This document shows positions 52,705 through 63,131 of a stretch of 64,000 nt of DNA, piece after piece (positions within the stretch are counted from its first letter, which is position 1; every line of letters starts with the position of its first letter). Source of the DNA: Brucella cytisi (lineage in GTDB: Bacteria > Pseudomonadota > Alphaproteobacteria > Rhizobiales > Rhizobiaceae); contig JAAVLQ010000003.1 in assembly GCA_012103075.1 (NCBI GenBank), positions 1,054,001 through 1,118,000 of the forward strand, written 5' to 3'. Made by a program: the position numbers and the translations under genes. Below the pieces are notes generated by a model that was not told the origin of the DNA, made no database searches, and worked only from the letters and a program-made list of their open reading frames with translations.

Positions 52705-53418
52705 TTATCCGGTTGCGGATTTGAGATGACGGATCAACGCCGCGCCTCCTTCGATCAAATCCATTCGGATCGCCATGCGCAGGGCGTAGGAATCCCGTTC
52801 GCGTAGCGCGTTTAGTACGACTTCGTGCTGATGAGGACCTGCATAAGCAGGCATGGCATGGGGGTAGAGTTCCGACAGGATTGGCCCGGTACGCATCCAC
52901 AATGCTTCAAGCATGTCGAGAAGGTGCTGCATTCCTGAAAGCCGATAGAGTTTGAAGTGGAAGTCAAAATTTGTCTGCAGCGCTTCCGGCCAGTTGGCGC
53001 TTTGCTCGGAAGCGATGAGGCGGCGATGAATTTCTTCAAGCTGATCGATAACATCCGGCGTGATGTGCGGCAATGCGCGCTCGGCGGCCATGGGTTCAAG
53101 CTCCAGCCGTATGGCGCGGATTTCTTCATATTCGGCTGCACTCAGTCTGCGCACACGAATATAGTAGCGTGGCTTGATTTCAATTGCGCCTTCCCGCGAA
53201 AGCTGGATCAGCGCTTCACGTACGGGTGTTTCCGAGGTGCCAAGCGCCTTGGCAACTTCGCGGACTTTCAGTCGTTGCAAGGGAAGAAGCTGGGCCTGCA
53301 TGAGTTGCGACTTCAGCGTGGTGTAGACGGCGTTTGAAAGGACATCTCCAACTTCAGCTGCCGGAGATCCGTCACTCTTTTCCTGCTGGAGCGCATCGGG
53401 CGCCTTAATGACATTCAT
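52705..53418 (-). CDS. GntR family transcriptional regulator, FCD domain
   Basis: An intact protein of 237 residues from the favoured start at 53418 (MNVIKAPDALQQEKSDG); an alternative start is 53436. The N-terminal winged helix-turn-helix has KVREVAKALGTSETPVREAL and IQLSREGAIEI. The FCD effector domain has the metal-type positions in NFDFHFKLYRLSG and the helix HQHEVVLNALRERD. The last usual histidine is replaced in AIRMDLIEGG, so metal binding may be altered. Two TGATATATC-type sites lie upstream (53452 and 53611), which fits autoregulation. Its likely regulon covers 35.0-61.5 kb. Confidence 0.9.
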   Translation of the reverse strand: MNVIKAPDALQQEKSDGSPAAEVGDVLSNAVYTTLKSQLMQAQLLPLQRLKVREVAKALGTSETPVREALIQLSREGAIEIKPRYYIRVRRLSAAEYEEIRAIRLELEPMAAERALPHITPDVIDQLEEIHRRLIASEQSANWPEALQTNFDFHFKLYRLSGMQHLLDMLEALWMRTGPILSELYPHAMPAYAGPHQHEVVLNALRERDSYALRMAIRMDLIEGGAALIRHLKSATG

Positions 53419-53451
53419 GTAACTTGCTCCGAGCATTGGTAGCGATTATTT

Positions 53452-53461
53452 CGATATATCA
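53452..53461. promoter_or_regulatory. CGATATATCA, operator copy upstream of gntR
   Basis: It matches the TGATATATCA palindrome at nine of ten positions and lies 33 bases upstream of the chosen gntR start, where binding would block transcription. Confidence 0.55.
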
Positions 53462-53610
53462 AATTCCGCTAATCATTTTCTGTCAAGCGGCGAAATTCAA
53501 GCTATCCAGTCCGATTCTCGCCCCCGTGAATCGACGTACGGGAGACTCTCTCACAGATACTCAGCTTGAACCGGGAAATCGTCGAAAATTGCAAAAAGTT
53601 CTCGCAATTA

Positions 53611-53620
53611 TGATATATCC
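53611..53620. promoter_or_regulatory. TGATATATCC, second operator copy upstream of gntR
   Basis: A nine-of-ten match in the context TTATGATATATCCAG, 159 bases from the copy at 53452 and 22 bases beyond the end of the OppF-like gene. Confidence 0.55.
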
Positions 53621-53641
53621 AGAATTGCGAAAGCTGCCTCC

Positions 53642-54647
53642 TCAATAGAGATGACATGCGACCTCGCGATCTCCGATCACGCGCAAAGGTGGCGGAACGT
53701 CCCGACATATATCTATGGCTTTCGGGCAACGAGGACAGAAAGCACAGCCTTTAGGCTTGTTGAGCAGGCTGGGCACCTCTCCCGCAATAATGGAACGCGG
53801 CGCGCCGCGGCGTGCACGCGGCACGGAATCGAGGAGCGCGCGGCTATAGGGATGCAGCGGGTCACTATAAAGGGCGGTTCGCGGACCAGTTTCAACAATC
53901 TGTCCTGCATAAAGCACGGCAACACGGTGCGATACGGCCCCTGACGACGGCCAGATCATGCGCAATGAAAAGATAGCTTAATCCTAGCTGGTCCTGCAGA
54001 TCCTTGAGCAGATTGACGATCTGGGCTTGCATCGAAACGTCGAGAGACGCTACTGCTTCGTCGCAAACGAGGATTTCCGGGTTTAGCGCCAACGCGCGGG
54101 CGATCACGATGCGCTGGCGCTGGCCGCCGGAAAACTCGTGCGGAAAGCGGCGCGCAAATGACGTCGGCAAGCCAACCAGCTCCATCAGTTCGTCAACCCT
54201 TGCCGACCGTTCCTTGCGCGTAAGGTTTCCCGCGACATCCAGCGGTTCGGCAATGGCGGTTCCCACCCGCATACGTGGATTGAGAGCCGCATGCGGGTCC
54301 TGAAAGACGAACTGCACGCGTCTGCGAAGCGGTTTCCATGCCGCAGCCTTGGCGCGGGGTTCGATTCTCTGGCCGAAAAGTTCGATGTTTCCGCTGGTAT
54401 GGGGCAGAAGGCCGACCAGCATTCGCCCGATGGTCGACTTGCCTGAACCGGATTCGCCGACCAGCCCCAATGTCTCACCGCGTCTGATTGTCAGGCTCAC
54501 CTTGTCTACTGCCCGTAGAACCAGTCGGCCACCTTCCGGACGGTGCCCGAGATCAAAGTCACGGACCAGATCGTCGGTACGAACGATCGTTTCTTTACCA
54601 TCTTCGGCAAGGAAAGAGCGACGATCGGCTGTCATAACATCGCTCAT
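53642..54647 (-). pseudogene. Peptide ABC transporter ATP-binding protein (OppF-like), one frame break
   Basis: The start ATG 54647 overlaps the OppD-like stop (ATGA). Walker A GLVGESGSGKSTIGR, FVFQDPHAALNPRMRVGTAI, signature FSGGQRQRIVIARALAL, Walker B ILVCDEAVASLD and switch FIAHDLAVV are in the main frame. The break near 53945 leads to VAVLYAGQIVETGPRTALYS and the C-terminal CAFCPRCPKAIDIC motif. The aspartate-glutamate of Walker B is intact although DEAVAS replaces the usual DEPVSA. Confidence 0.85.
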
Positions 54648-55647
54648 AGGACACACTCCTCGGTGGGCAGCCGCGGCGGACAGCGGCTTGCCCGCCCGCC
54701 CGTCAGGCTCATTATGGGTTGGGGTTTGACGCAGCTTGCCTGTGCGAAGGTGCAGCGCGGGGCGAAGCGGCATCCGGGCGGGCGACGCGACGGTTCGGGG
54801 ATGGAACCCGGAATGGTTGGCAGCCGGTCCAGATCGTCATCCAGATCCGGAATAGCAGAGAGAAGGCCTTCCGTATAAGGGTGAAGCGGTTCATCGAAAA
54901 TCTTGTCGATAGGACCCGTTTCCACCGGCTGGCCTGCATACATGACCATTGCCCGATCCGCGAATTCCGATACCAGTCCAAGGTCATGGGAAATCAGGAT
55001 GACGGACATGGAAAGCTCATCGCGCAGATTGCGGAGTAGCTCCATGATCTGCGCCTGAACCGTGACATCGAGCGCGGTCGTCGGTTCGTCGGCGATCAGG
55101 ATTTTCGGATCGCCGGCAATCGCAATAGCGATCATTACACGTTGGCGCTGCCCACCCGACAAGCGGTGAGGATAATCATCGATGCGGCGGGCGGCATCGG
55201 GTATGCGTACGCGGTCAAGCAATTCGATAGCGCGCTTGCGCGCATCGCGGCCTTGCAAGCCATGGTGCAGACGCAGGCTTTCCTCGATTTGCCTGCCAAT
55301 GGTGAGAACCGGGTTCAATGTATGGATCGGGTCCTGAAACACCATGGCGATTTCATGCCCGCGGATTTGCCGAAGGCGACTGGTCGGGAGCGTGAACAGG
55401 TCTTCGCCCTTGTAGCGCACAGAACCGCCCATTCGACTGTTGCGCTGGTCGTGAAGACGCAGGAGCGATAAAGCGGTTACGCTTTTCCCGGAACCGCTTT
55501 CGCCCACCAGACCCAGTGCCTCGCGCGGTGCTAACGAGAAATTTACATCATCCACGGCATTGATCCAGCCGCCGTCGGTACGAAACTCCACGCTGAGACT
55601 GGAGACCTCGAGGAGAGGGACGGGGCAGTCTTGAGGGGTTCAGTCAT
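54644..55647 (-). pseudogene. Peptide ABC transporter ATP-binding protein (OppD-like), one frame break
   Basis: It starts MTEPLKTA at 55647 and changes frame near 55620 into LLEVSSLSVEFRTDGG. The rest is continuous: Walker A GLVGESGSGKSVT, MVFQDPIHTLNPVLTIGRQI, LSGGQRQRVMIAIAIA, ILIADEPTTALDVTVQAQIM and ISHDLGLVSEFADRAMVMYA. The C-terminal motif is CRFAPRCTFAQASC. It pairs with the OppF-like protein. Confidence 0.87.
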
Positions 55648-55649
55648 AG

Positions 55650-56538
55650 TCAACCCTCCATTTTTAGCCGCGGATCGAGAACATCTCTCAAACCGTCGCC
55701 GATAAGATTGATAGCCAGAGCCGATATGGTGATCGCAATTCCGGGGAAGAGCATGATCCACCATGCGTCGACCGAATAGTCTCTTCCTGCGCAACGATGC
55801 TTCCCCAGCTTGCGTGGGGTGGCGGGGTGCCGATGCCAAGGAAACTCAGCGTGGCTTCCGCGAGAATGGCATAGGCGAAGACGAAGGTTAGCGTCACGAG
55901 AAGCGGTGCGAGGCAGTTCGGGAGGATGTGCCGGGTGATGATCCGCAGGTCGGAAGCGCCCGCCAGCCGGGCAGCATCGACATAATCTGTTTCTCGCAGC
56001 ACCGGGGCGGATGCGCGTACAATGCGGGCGCATCTGGGAATATAGGCCGAAGTCAGGGCAATGATAACTGACGACAGATGGGGCCCGAGAGCAGCACTTA
56101 TCCCAATGGCGAGAAGGATGGCGGGAAAAGCCATCAAGGCGTCCATGACGCGCATGAGCAAAGTGTCGAAACGGCGATACCACGCGGCAGCGACGCCGAT
56201 TATCGCGCCAAGAATAGCGGATAAAACCGCAACGGTTAGCCCGATCCACAAGGAAACCTGCGCGCCGTAAAGAACGCGTGTCCACAGGTCACGGCCGAAA
56301 TTGTCCGTCCCAAACAGATGGTCAAGACCGGGAGGCTGAAAACGCATCCGCACAGATGTGGCGTTGGGCTTGCCGTTGGTTATCCGGGGGCGAGAATGGC
56401 TGCCAGAACCACAATCAGCAAAAGTGCGAGACCAATGCGGAACGAACGATGCCGCATCAGGCGTCGTGCAGTCATGATGATGGGACTCTTACCAAGCTCC
56501 GGCATCGAGAAAGAGGCAGGGTTTGCCAGATCAGTCAT
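55650..56538 (-). pseudogene. Peptide ABC transporter permease (OppC-like), frame broken
   Basis: The N-terminal part from 56538 (MTDLANPASFSMPELGKSPI, then the helix FRIGLALLLIVVLAAILAPG) breaks near 56385. The middle frame has [40 protein letters not shown] and [19 protein letters not shown] break near 55785 leads to [20 protein letters not shown] and the end at 55650. It overlaps the OppB-like gene by eight bases. Confidence 0.82.
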
Positions 56539-57478
56539 AGCGTACCCTCGGATCTGCGATTGTATAAAGGATGTCCACCAGCACATTGATGGCAACGAAG
56601 AGGAAGCCCGGGAACAGCATTGTTCCCTGCACGACGGGCAGGTCGCGCGCCAGAATGGCCTGTACGAGCAGGCGACCGAGTCCCGGCAGGGCGAAAATCT
56701 GTTCGATCACCACGGAGCCACCGATCAGGAGACTGAAAATATAGCCCGATACGGTGAGAACCGAGACCAGCGCATTGCGAAATGCGTGGGTCGAGAGAAC
56801 GGAATATTCCGACACTCCCTTTGAACGAGCAGTACGGATATAATCCCGGTCCATAACTTCCAGCATTTCGGACCGTGTCATTCGCGCCAGATAGCCGATC
56901 TGGAAAAGCGCGAGGATGGATGCGGGTAAAACGAGGGACTGCAACCAGCCAAGCGGACTGTCGAGAAACGGGACATATCCGGCAGAGGGAAACCAGCCGA
57001 GCGTCACCGAGAATAGAATGACGGCAAGGATGGCGAGCCAGAAGCTGGGAACGGAAACGCCCAGAAGCGCAAGACTCATTACGCCGGTGTCAAACCAGCT
57101 ATCCCGCCAGTATGCCGCTACGACACCCATTACTATGCCCACCGGAATCGTGATGGCGAATGCCAGAAGTGCGAGCGAAATTGTAACGGGAAGTCGCTCT
57201 GCTATAGCCTGCGAGACAGGCTGGCTGAGAAGAAATGAGCGGCCAAGATCGAAATGGAAAAGATTCCACAACCATTGGCCGAGCTGAACGATCGTCGGCT
57301 GATCGAGACCAAGTTCGGCTCTGATCCGTTCCACTGTCTCGGGGCTCGCGCCGTCGCCAGCGATAAGGATAGCAGGATCTCCCGGTAGCAGTTTCATCAG
57401 CAGAAAGGTCAATATGGCAACGATCAGCATCACCGGGATCGCTTGTGCCACGCGTTTAAGAATAAGAGCTGTCATCAC
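56531..57478 (-). CDS. Peptide ABC transporter permease (OppB-like)
   Basis: An intact 315-residue permease. Motifs are LLPGDPAILIAGDGASPETV, FDLGRSFLLSQPVSQAI, GYLARMTRSEMLEVMDRDYI and VVIEQIFALPGLGRLLVQAI. These are standard for OppB/DppB. It differs clearly in sequence from the permease at 50036, so the two transporters are not a recent duplication. Confidence 0.93.
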   Translation of the reverse strand: MMTALILKRVAQAIPVMLIVAILTFLLMKLLPGDPAILIAGDGASPETVERIRAELGLDQPTIVQLGQWLWNLFHFDLGRSFLLSQPVSQAIAERLPVTISLALLAFAITIPVGIVMGVVAAYWRDSWFDTGVMSLALLGVSVPSFWLAILAVILFSVTLGWFPSAGYVPFLDSPLGWLQSLVLPASILALFQIGYLARMTRSEMLEVMDRDYIRTARSKGVSEYSVLSTHAFRNALVSVLTVSGYIFSLLIGGSVVIEQIFALPGLGRLLVQAILARDLPVVQGTMLFPGFLFVAINVLVDILYTIADPRVRYD

Positions 57479-57533
57479 CCCTCCACATGAAGTGTAAGCC
57501 GGGTCTGTGGATTGTCGTCAGCGACGCGCTTTT

Positions 57534-57640
57534 GCATTTTCGAACCGGAAATGTGAACCGGTTCCGGCCCGAAAATGCGTAGGGACCAGTGGCCAGAACG
57601 CTTCGTCGTTTTCAATGCAACGAGAACCGCTCTAGTGTTT
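57534..57640. repeat. Palindromic intergenic repeat of the Brucella/Ochrobactrum type
   Basis: Arms GCATTTTCG (57534-57542) and CGAAAATGC (57570-57578) enclose an inner pair AACCGGAA and TTCCGG, forming a large cruciform. AGAACCGCTCTAG follows at about 57622, recalling the short intergenic repeats of this bacterial group. It lies between the binding-protein gene and the OppB-like gene. It may act as an mRNA hairpin that separates expression of the two. Confidence 0.55.
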
Positions 57641-59176
57641 CTTCATCCAGACGTTCCAGAAGAAGTTCATATAGTATTCCGGGTAACCACCGATATCGTC
57701 GGGACGGTAGGCTCGGCTCGAAGCGCGATTGGAGATTTTGATCATATAGGCTTCGTCAAGAATGCGTTTCTCGATATCCAGCCACGCTGCGCGACGGTCC
57801 TCCACTTTCAACGAAGTGAAGAATTTTTGTAGGCCGTGTCCATCACCTCGTCCGACTTGACCTGCGGGAAGAGATAGACGACCGACTGCCATTGCTGTGG
57901 CCCGAGGAGCGGGTTGGAGCAGAAGGACGTGGTCGAGACGTTCCATTTGCCGGAGCCTGTCTGCATGGCAGTGGAGTTGGTGGCCCAGTCGGTCATTTCC
58001 ACGCGGGCATTGAAGCCTGCAGCCTGCAGCTGTTCTGCAAGAAGAACGATGCTGTCACGCATATAGTCGTAATTGAGTTCGTCAGGAGAACGAGCTCTTC
58101 CCCGTTATAGCCAGCATCCGCCAGCAATTTGGCTGCTTCGTCCGGATCGTTCTGATTATAGTAGGGCTCGGCATTTTCTTTTTGAGTAATAAGCGCCGCC
58201 CGGATAGGACATCGACGGGTCCATGGTCGCAGCTTCGCCACTGACGACGAGAATGTCATCTGCATTCACCGCCGTTCGCAAGGCTTTGCGGATCGCGGAA
58301 TTGTTCGTCGGAGCCTGCTGCGTGTTGACGATCAGATATTGCTGGCAGAAGGGAATAATCTCGATCGGCTTCACACCGGGAGCGTTTTCCAGCTTCTTGG
58401 TGGCATCGACAGTCAATTGTGTGGTGACCTGCGCTTCGCCGGTCTGGATCGCTGCAACACGAGAATTGGTTTCACTCAGAAAGTTTACGCGGACCTTGTC
58501 GACATAGACCTTTTTCTCGCCGGCATAACCGGAGGCGGGTTTGCCCTTATCGGCAACGTAGTCGGCGAATTTCTCCAGATAGAGGTGGCTGTCACGCTTC
58601 CATTCACCAAGCTTGAAAGGGCCTGTGCCGATGATGTCGAGTTCGCGCGCGGGTTTGTCTTTCTGTTCGGCCGGGATGATTGAGAAGGGATAGACAGGAC
58701 TTTTCAATGTGTCGAGAAAAGCTGCGTTCACCTCCTTGAGATAAATGACAAAGGTGTATTCATCCGGCGTTTCATAACGATCGACAATGTTGAGAACTTT
58801 GGCGTTGGGGCTCACCTTTGCATAACGTTCGAAGCTGGCGAGCACGTCGTCTGACTTCATATCGGAGCCATCATGAAATTTTGACGCCCTTGCGCAGTTT
58901 GAAAGTCAGTGTCTTCCCGTCTTCGCTGACGTCATAGCTTTCAGCGAGCATCGTCGCGGTATTGTAGTTGGCGTCGATGGTGACCGGGCCCTCATAGATC
59001 TGATGGGCGATTTCCAGCTCCACCAGCGAGTTGCCCATATGCGGGTCCAGTGTGCCGGGGCCTGCATTGCTGGCGTAAACCAAAGTGCCGCCTTCATTCG
59101 GCGTTTCCGCCAGAGAAGGAGCTGCGAGCAGCGTCGTCGACAACAGAATGGCGTTGAATAAGGTGCGGATTGTCAT
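57632..59176 (-). pseudogene. Peptide ABC transporter substrate-binding protein, frame broken
   Basis: The signal peptide (MTIRTLFNAILLSTTLLAAP, then SLAETP) precedes YASNAGPGTLDPHMGNSLVE and LTFKLRKGVKISFHDGSDMK (joined over a break near 58870). Further blocks are IIGTGPFKLGEWKRDSHLYL, LIVNTQQAPTNNSAIRKALR, EAAKLLADAGYNGEELVLLT and WLDIEKRILDEAYMIKISNR. There are four or five breaks. The family 5 binding protein of about 515 residues serves the OppBCDF-like genes that follow. Confidence 0.8.
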
Positions 59177-59198
59177 GATGTCCTCCCCGTTTTCTGTA

Positions 59199-61480
59199 TT
59201 AGAACGGCTGCAAAATCAGGTGTCTTGCGCTGTTGGCTTTTACGTTTTCACGCGAATAGAAGGCCGTTACCTGTTCCCCATGCGCCCAACGCTCATTCTG
59301 GTCCCGGTAATGCGGGCTGGCCGGATCGCCTGACGCTCCATGGAAAACGACCCGGGATGAGGCGTCCCAGTCCGCAAGATTCCAGATATACTTTGCAACC
59401 GGGCCATAGGCTGCGGGTGCGCCGGATTGCGGCAAGGAACCTGTTGCGAGAACGCAATCGCCGTCGCCGCCCACATAGCGTGAACTCGGAGCAAGAGCTG
59501 CTGCCTGTTCAGGAAACGTACCAGCCAGCGGATGACGGAAGATCGGTCGGTGCGCGTCACCCCACGGTTGGGGATCAATTGTTTTCGCGACGGTTTCAAT
59601 CGCCTCGGAGAGCAGTTCGTCCCAACTCATCCCACCCAAAAGGCTTGTATCATTTCGCCTGAGCTGATCGGGCAACGCCCACCAAAGATGCGTGAACGGA
59701 CTGACACCGGGAGGCAGGCGCGAGATTTCCGTATCGGCCACGCCCGCCAGATCCGACACGCGAGCGAGGATGCGCGTCATTTCTCGGCGGATCGCCATAT
59801 AGGCAGTCGGAGCTAGCTTGTTGGGGCCATGTCGCCTTGCCAGCCTGCCAGCATTGACAGCAACTGGCGCGCAGCTTCGGATTTAGGCGTTAATGCTCGC
59901 AGACGTTCTGCAATTTCGGCTGCAGGTGCGGATACATCGTCATGGAGAATGGAGAGCATATCCGAAGGTGAGAAAGGCGTTTCGCTCTCAAGTCGGGAAC
60001 GGATACGTTTGGCCCGCGTGGCCGGATGGCAGTCCGTGCAGATGTAGTCGGGCCAGTCATCGGGAACCGTTCGGTTATTTGCTGTCACGACGATGCCAGA
60101 TGCGGGGTTTTCCTCGCGCGGGCTTCGCTCGAACGGGAGCATACCCTGCCATTCATGCGCGCCGGTCCAGCCGGGCACGGGTAACCATCCGTTCAGACGA
60201 TCGCGGACCGGTATTTTTGCGCGCACCAGCACACCGATATTTCCCTTTCGGTCCGCTGAAACCAAATTGTGGTCGATGAGGCCCCATGGCTCCATCATGT
60301 CGTAAAATTCGGTGATGCCGGAGGCGGTCAACATGGGTAGCAGGCAATCCAGTGAGCGATCTCCCGGCTGCAGCTGCACGGATTTGAGGGCAATGCCTGT
60401 CCCTGTTTCCGGCGATCCCGGGATCAACGGCCCGTGGCGTGTTGTCCACACGTCGATTTGCACATCCTTGCTGCCGCGCACCTGAATTGTTTCGACGCGG
60501 CGTTCCGCGTTTTCCGTACCGTTCTCCGTGCGATAGGCCCCGTTGGGCAAATCGCTGAAATCCTCGATATAAAGGTCGTGAATATCGGCGAAGGCATGGG
60601 TGACGCACCATGCCATTTCTTCATTATGGGCAAAATGGGGAAAGCCGGGTACACCGGGAACGGAAAGGCCCGGGACGTCGAAGGTGTCGCAGGTCAGATG
60701 GATCTGGGCATACATGCCCGGAATTTCATACGTCCGGTGCGGATCGCCTGCAACGATAGGCATTCCCGTTTTTGAATGGCGGGCATCGACCGCCCAATTG
60801 TTGGACCCACCGCCCGTCGCATCGTGAGGGAACAGTTTCATTAGTCCTTCAATAGCCGGGGCAAGTTCCTCGAGCGAAATGCTCCAGCGGTCTGCACTCT
60901 TGTCCTGTGGCACGACGAACTTTTCGGTGCCGCCGTCCTCGTAACGAAGCAGGTGCAGGCAATCAGGTCCTATCCGGGCGTATGCTGCGGCACGCCATAA
61001 TTTGAACCAGAGCGATCCCATGAGGATGCCGCGCTGGCGCATGACCAGTACGCAATGCCAGCCTTCCCAGCGTTCGGGCTCTCCCGTGAGCCTGTATTCG
61101 GTTGGCAATTGTCCCGAGGCGATCCGGGCATTGACGCCCTCCGCATAACATTCGCACATGCGCTGCGTTTCGGCGGACAGTGCGGCGTAATCAGCCCGGG
61201 AAACTGTTTCGAGATCGAGGCGGCGCATGAGCATGTCCGAACTCAACGCTTCCTTGCCCGCCCACGCCGCAAAACGACCGAGGGCACGGCGCCGCGCGGC
61301 GTCCATCTGCCATAACCGATCGGCGGCGTGTGCATAGCCATTGGCAAAGAACAGGTCATCCGTGCTGTGTGCATGTATGTGGGGAATGCCCCAGATGTCA
61401 TAGTCAATATCGACGGTATCAGAAAGGCCTTGCAGGCTTATTTGCTGGGCAACGACCGGTCGGGCGCTCGCGACGTTCAT
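59199..61480 (-). pseudogene. Penicillin acylase family Ntn hydrolase, one frame break near the C-terminus
   Basis: The protein of about 760 residues has the alpha-chain part IDYDIWGIPHIHAHSTDDLF and GYAHAADRLWQMDAARR. The nucleophile Ser226 in ATGGGSNNWAVDARHSKTGM marks the start of the beta chain after self-cleavage. The beta chain has HFAHNEEMAWCVTHAFADIH and VVTANNRTVPDDWPDYICTD. The frame breaks near 59800 and continues to 59199 with FTHLWWALPDQLRRNDTSLL. No signal peptide is visible, whereas classical penicillin and homoserine-lactone acylases are exported. This one may therefore act in the cytoplasm after uptake. Operator-like sites lie at 61504 and 61699. Confidence 0.87.
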
Positions 61481-61503
61481 AACTTTTCCCCGTTTTTGGT
61501 ATT

Positions 61504-61513
61504 TGATATATCC
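61504..61513. promoter_or_regulatory. TGATATATCC, operator copy upstream of the acylase gene
   Basis: A nine-of-ten match to the palindrome, 23 bases upstream of the acylase start and followed by a partial repeat (GATATAAG). Confidence 0.57.
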
Positions 61514-61698
61514 GATATAAGAATAACGGCTGTGTCAAGCTAAACTTGCATTTTGTGTATGGGAAATGGATGGTTTGAATGAGATCCAGATCTCTATTTA
61601 AGTATTTGATAGAACGAGTAAAAATAGCGCGCGTCGTTAGCGCACGGTACCTCAGGACAGCAAATGAATACAGTTCGTCGAAACAGCTTTCTGAACTA

Positions 61699-61708
61699 TG
61701 ATATATCG
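61699..61708. promoter_or_regulatory. TGATATATCG, second operator copy upstream of the acylase gene
   Basis: A nine-of-ten match in the context CTATGATATATCGAAAA, 195 bases from the copy at 61504. It lies about 100 bases beyond the end of the acyl-CoA dehydrogenase gene. Confidence 0.55.
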
Positions 61709-61805
61709 AAAACCGGCTTGTTTCCTATGCCGGTAATTCTCGTCGGACAGTTGTTTCGAGCGTATAGATGTTTTTCTTCCCGCTGCATTTTGCGTGCTTC
61801 CCGGT

Positions 61806-62951
61806 TCACTCCCTCATCATTTCGCGCGCTATGATAATTCGCTGGATTTGCGAGGTTCCCTCATAGAGACGGAACAAACGTACATCGCGATAGAATTGCT
61901 CGACCGGATAGTCCTGCATATATCCCGAGCCGCCGTGAATCTGCACGGCATTGTCTGCAACCCTTCCAACCATTTCGGAACAAAACAGCTTGCAGCTTGC
62001 AGCTTTGCGAATGATATCGACGTTGCTTTCATCAAAGGCCCGTGCGGCATCAAGAACCATGCAACGTCCCGCATAGGCTTCTGTGCTCATATCGGCCAGC
62101 ATCGCCTGAATCATCTGATGTTCGGCGATACGTTTGCCAAACTGCACGCGGCTGCCGGCAAAGCCGACAGATTCCCCGATCAGACGCTCCGCCATACCGG
62201 CGCAGACGGACGATATATGAAGACGCCCGCGATTGAGCACTTTCATGGCGGTCTTGAAACCGCGTCCCTCGACCCCGCCAATTATGCTTGCAGCAGGAAC
62301 GCGTACATTCTCAAGATAGACGTCACAGGTTTGGGTGCCTCTCTGGCCCATTTTGTGGTCGGGTTTTCCGACTCTGAGGCCGGGCAAATCCCTTTCCACC
62401 AGAAAGGCGCTGATTCCCGATGGGCCCGAACCACCCGTACGAGCCATGAGCGTGAAAACTCCGGCAACCGGCGCATTGGTAATGAACCGCTTCGTGCCGT
62501 TGATGATATAGCTGTCTCCGTCGCGTTCGGCAGTGGTGCGTACTGCACCGGCATCCGAACCGACATCAGGCTCAGTCAATGCGAATGAACCAATTATCCC
62601 GCCACTGGCCAGCCGCGGAAGCCAATATTTCTTCTGGTCGTCTGTGCCATCGGCAATGATGCCCTGAGAGCCGATGCCATTATTGGTACCAATGACGGAG
62701 CGAAAGGCTGGTGAGGTATATCCAAGTTCAAACCCGACAAGGACTTCCTCCTCCATCGTCAGGCCAAGACCGCCATACTCTTCCGGGATCGACAAACCGA
62801 AGAGGCCCATGGCCCGCATTTCTTCAATGATGTCATCAGGAATACAGTTCGTCTCTTCGACGCGACTTTCCGCCGGTACCAGACGTTCGCGCACGAAACG
62901 CCGAACCGTTGTGACAAGCGCCTCGAGTGTTTCCGGATCGCGGATCATCAA
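61806..62951 (-). CDS. Acyl-CoA dehydrogenase
   Basis: An intact 381-residue FAD enzyme. The signature IGSFALTEPDVGSDAGAVRT, the FAD segment RVQFGKRIAEHQMIQAMLAD and VQIHGGSGYMQDYPVEQFYR are present. The catalytic glutamate lies in LYEGTSQIQR. It introduces the alpha,beta double bond in acyl-CoA. It lies divergent to the enoyl-CoA hydratase gene and upstream, on the same strand, of the penicillin acylase operon, which ties it to oxidation of a released acyl chain. Confidence 0.93.
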   Translation of the reverse strand: MMIRDPETLEALVTTVRRFVRERLVPAESRVEETNCIPDDIIEEMRAMGLFGLSIPEEYGGLGLTMEEEVLVGFELGYTSPAFRSVIGTNNGIGSQGIIADGTDDQKKYWLPRLASGGIIGSFALTEPDVGSDAGAVRTTAERDGDSYIINGTKRFITNAPVAGVFTLMARTGGSGPSGISAFLVERDLPGLRVGKPDHKMGQRGTQTCDVYLENVRVPAASIIGGVEGRGFKTAMKVLNRGRLHISSVCAGMAERLIGESVGFAGSRVQFGKRIAEHQMIQAMLADMSTEAYAGRCMVLDAARAFDESNVDIIRKAASCKLFCSEMVGRVADNAVQIHGGSGYMQDYPVEQFYRDVRLFRLYEGTSQIQRIIIAREMMRE

Positions 62952-63131
62952 CTTTCCCTCAAGAAATCGAACAGTTTCCTGCCCGGGGCGGAAACGCTTT
63001 TCGATTGCTGAAATCTCCTATTGCTAAGCGAATGTTTCATAGAATATTGTTCAACTCAACATAAAATGAAATTTAATTCCATTATTGGAAGTTCCACCTC
63101 GGGAACGATGTGGGGCGGCATGGGGAACAGA

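Noticed and set aside
61794..62588. A 264-codon + strand ORF
   Set aside because: Antisense to the intact acyl-CoA dehydrogenase; no family resemblance.
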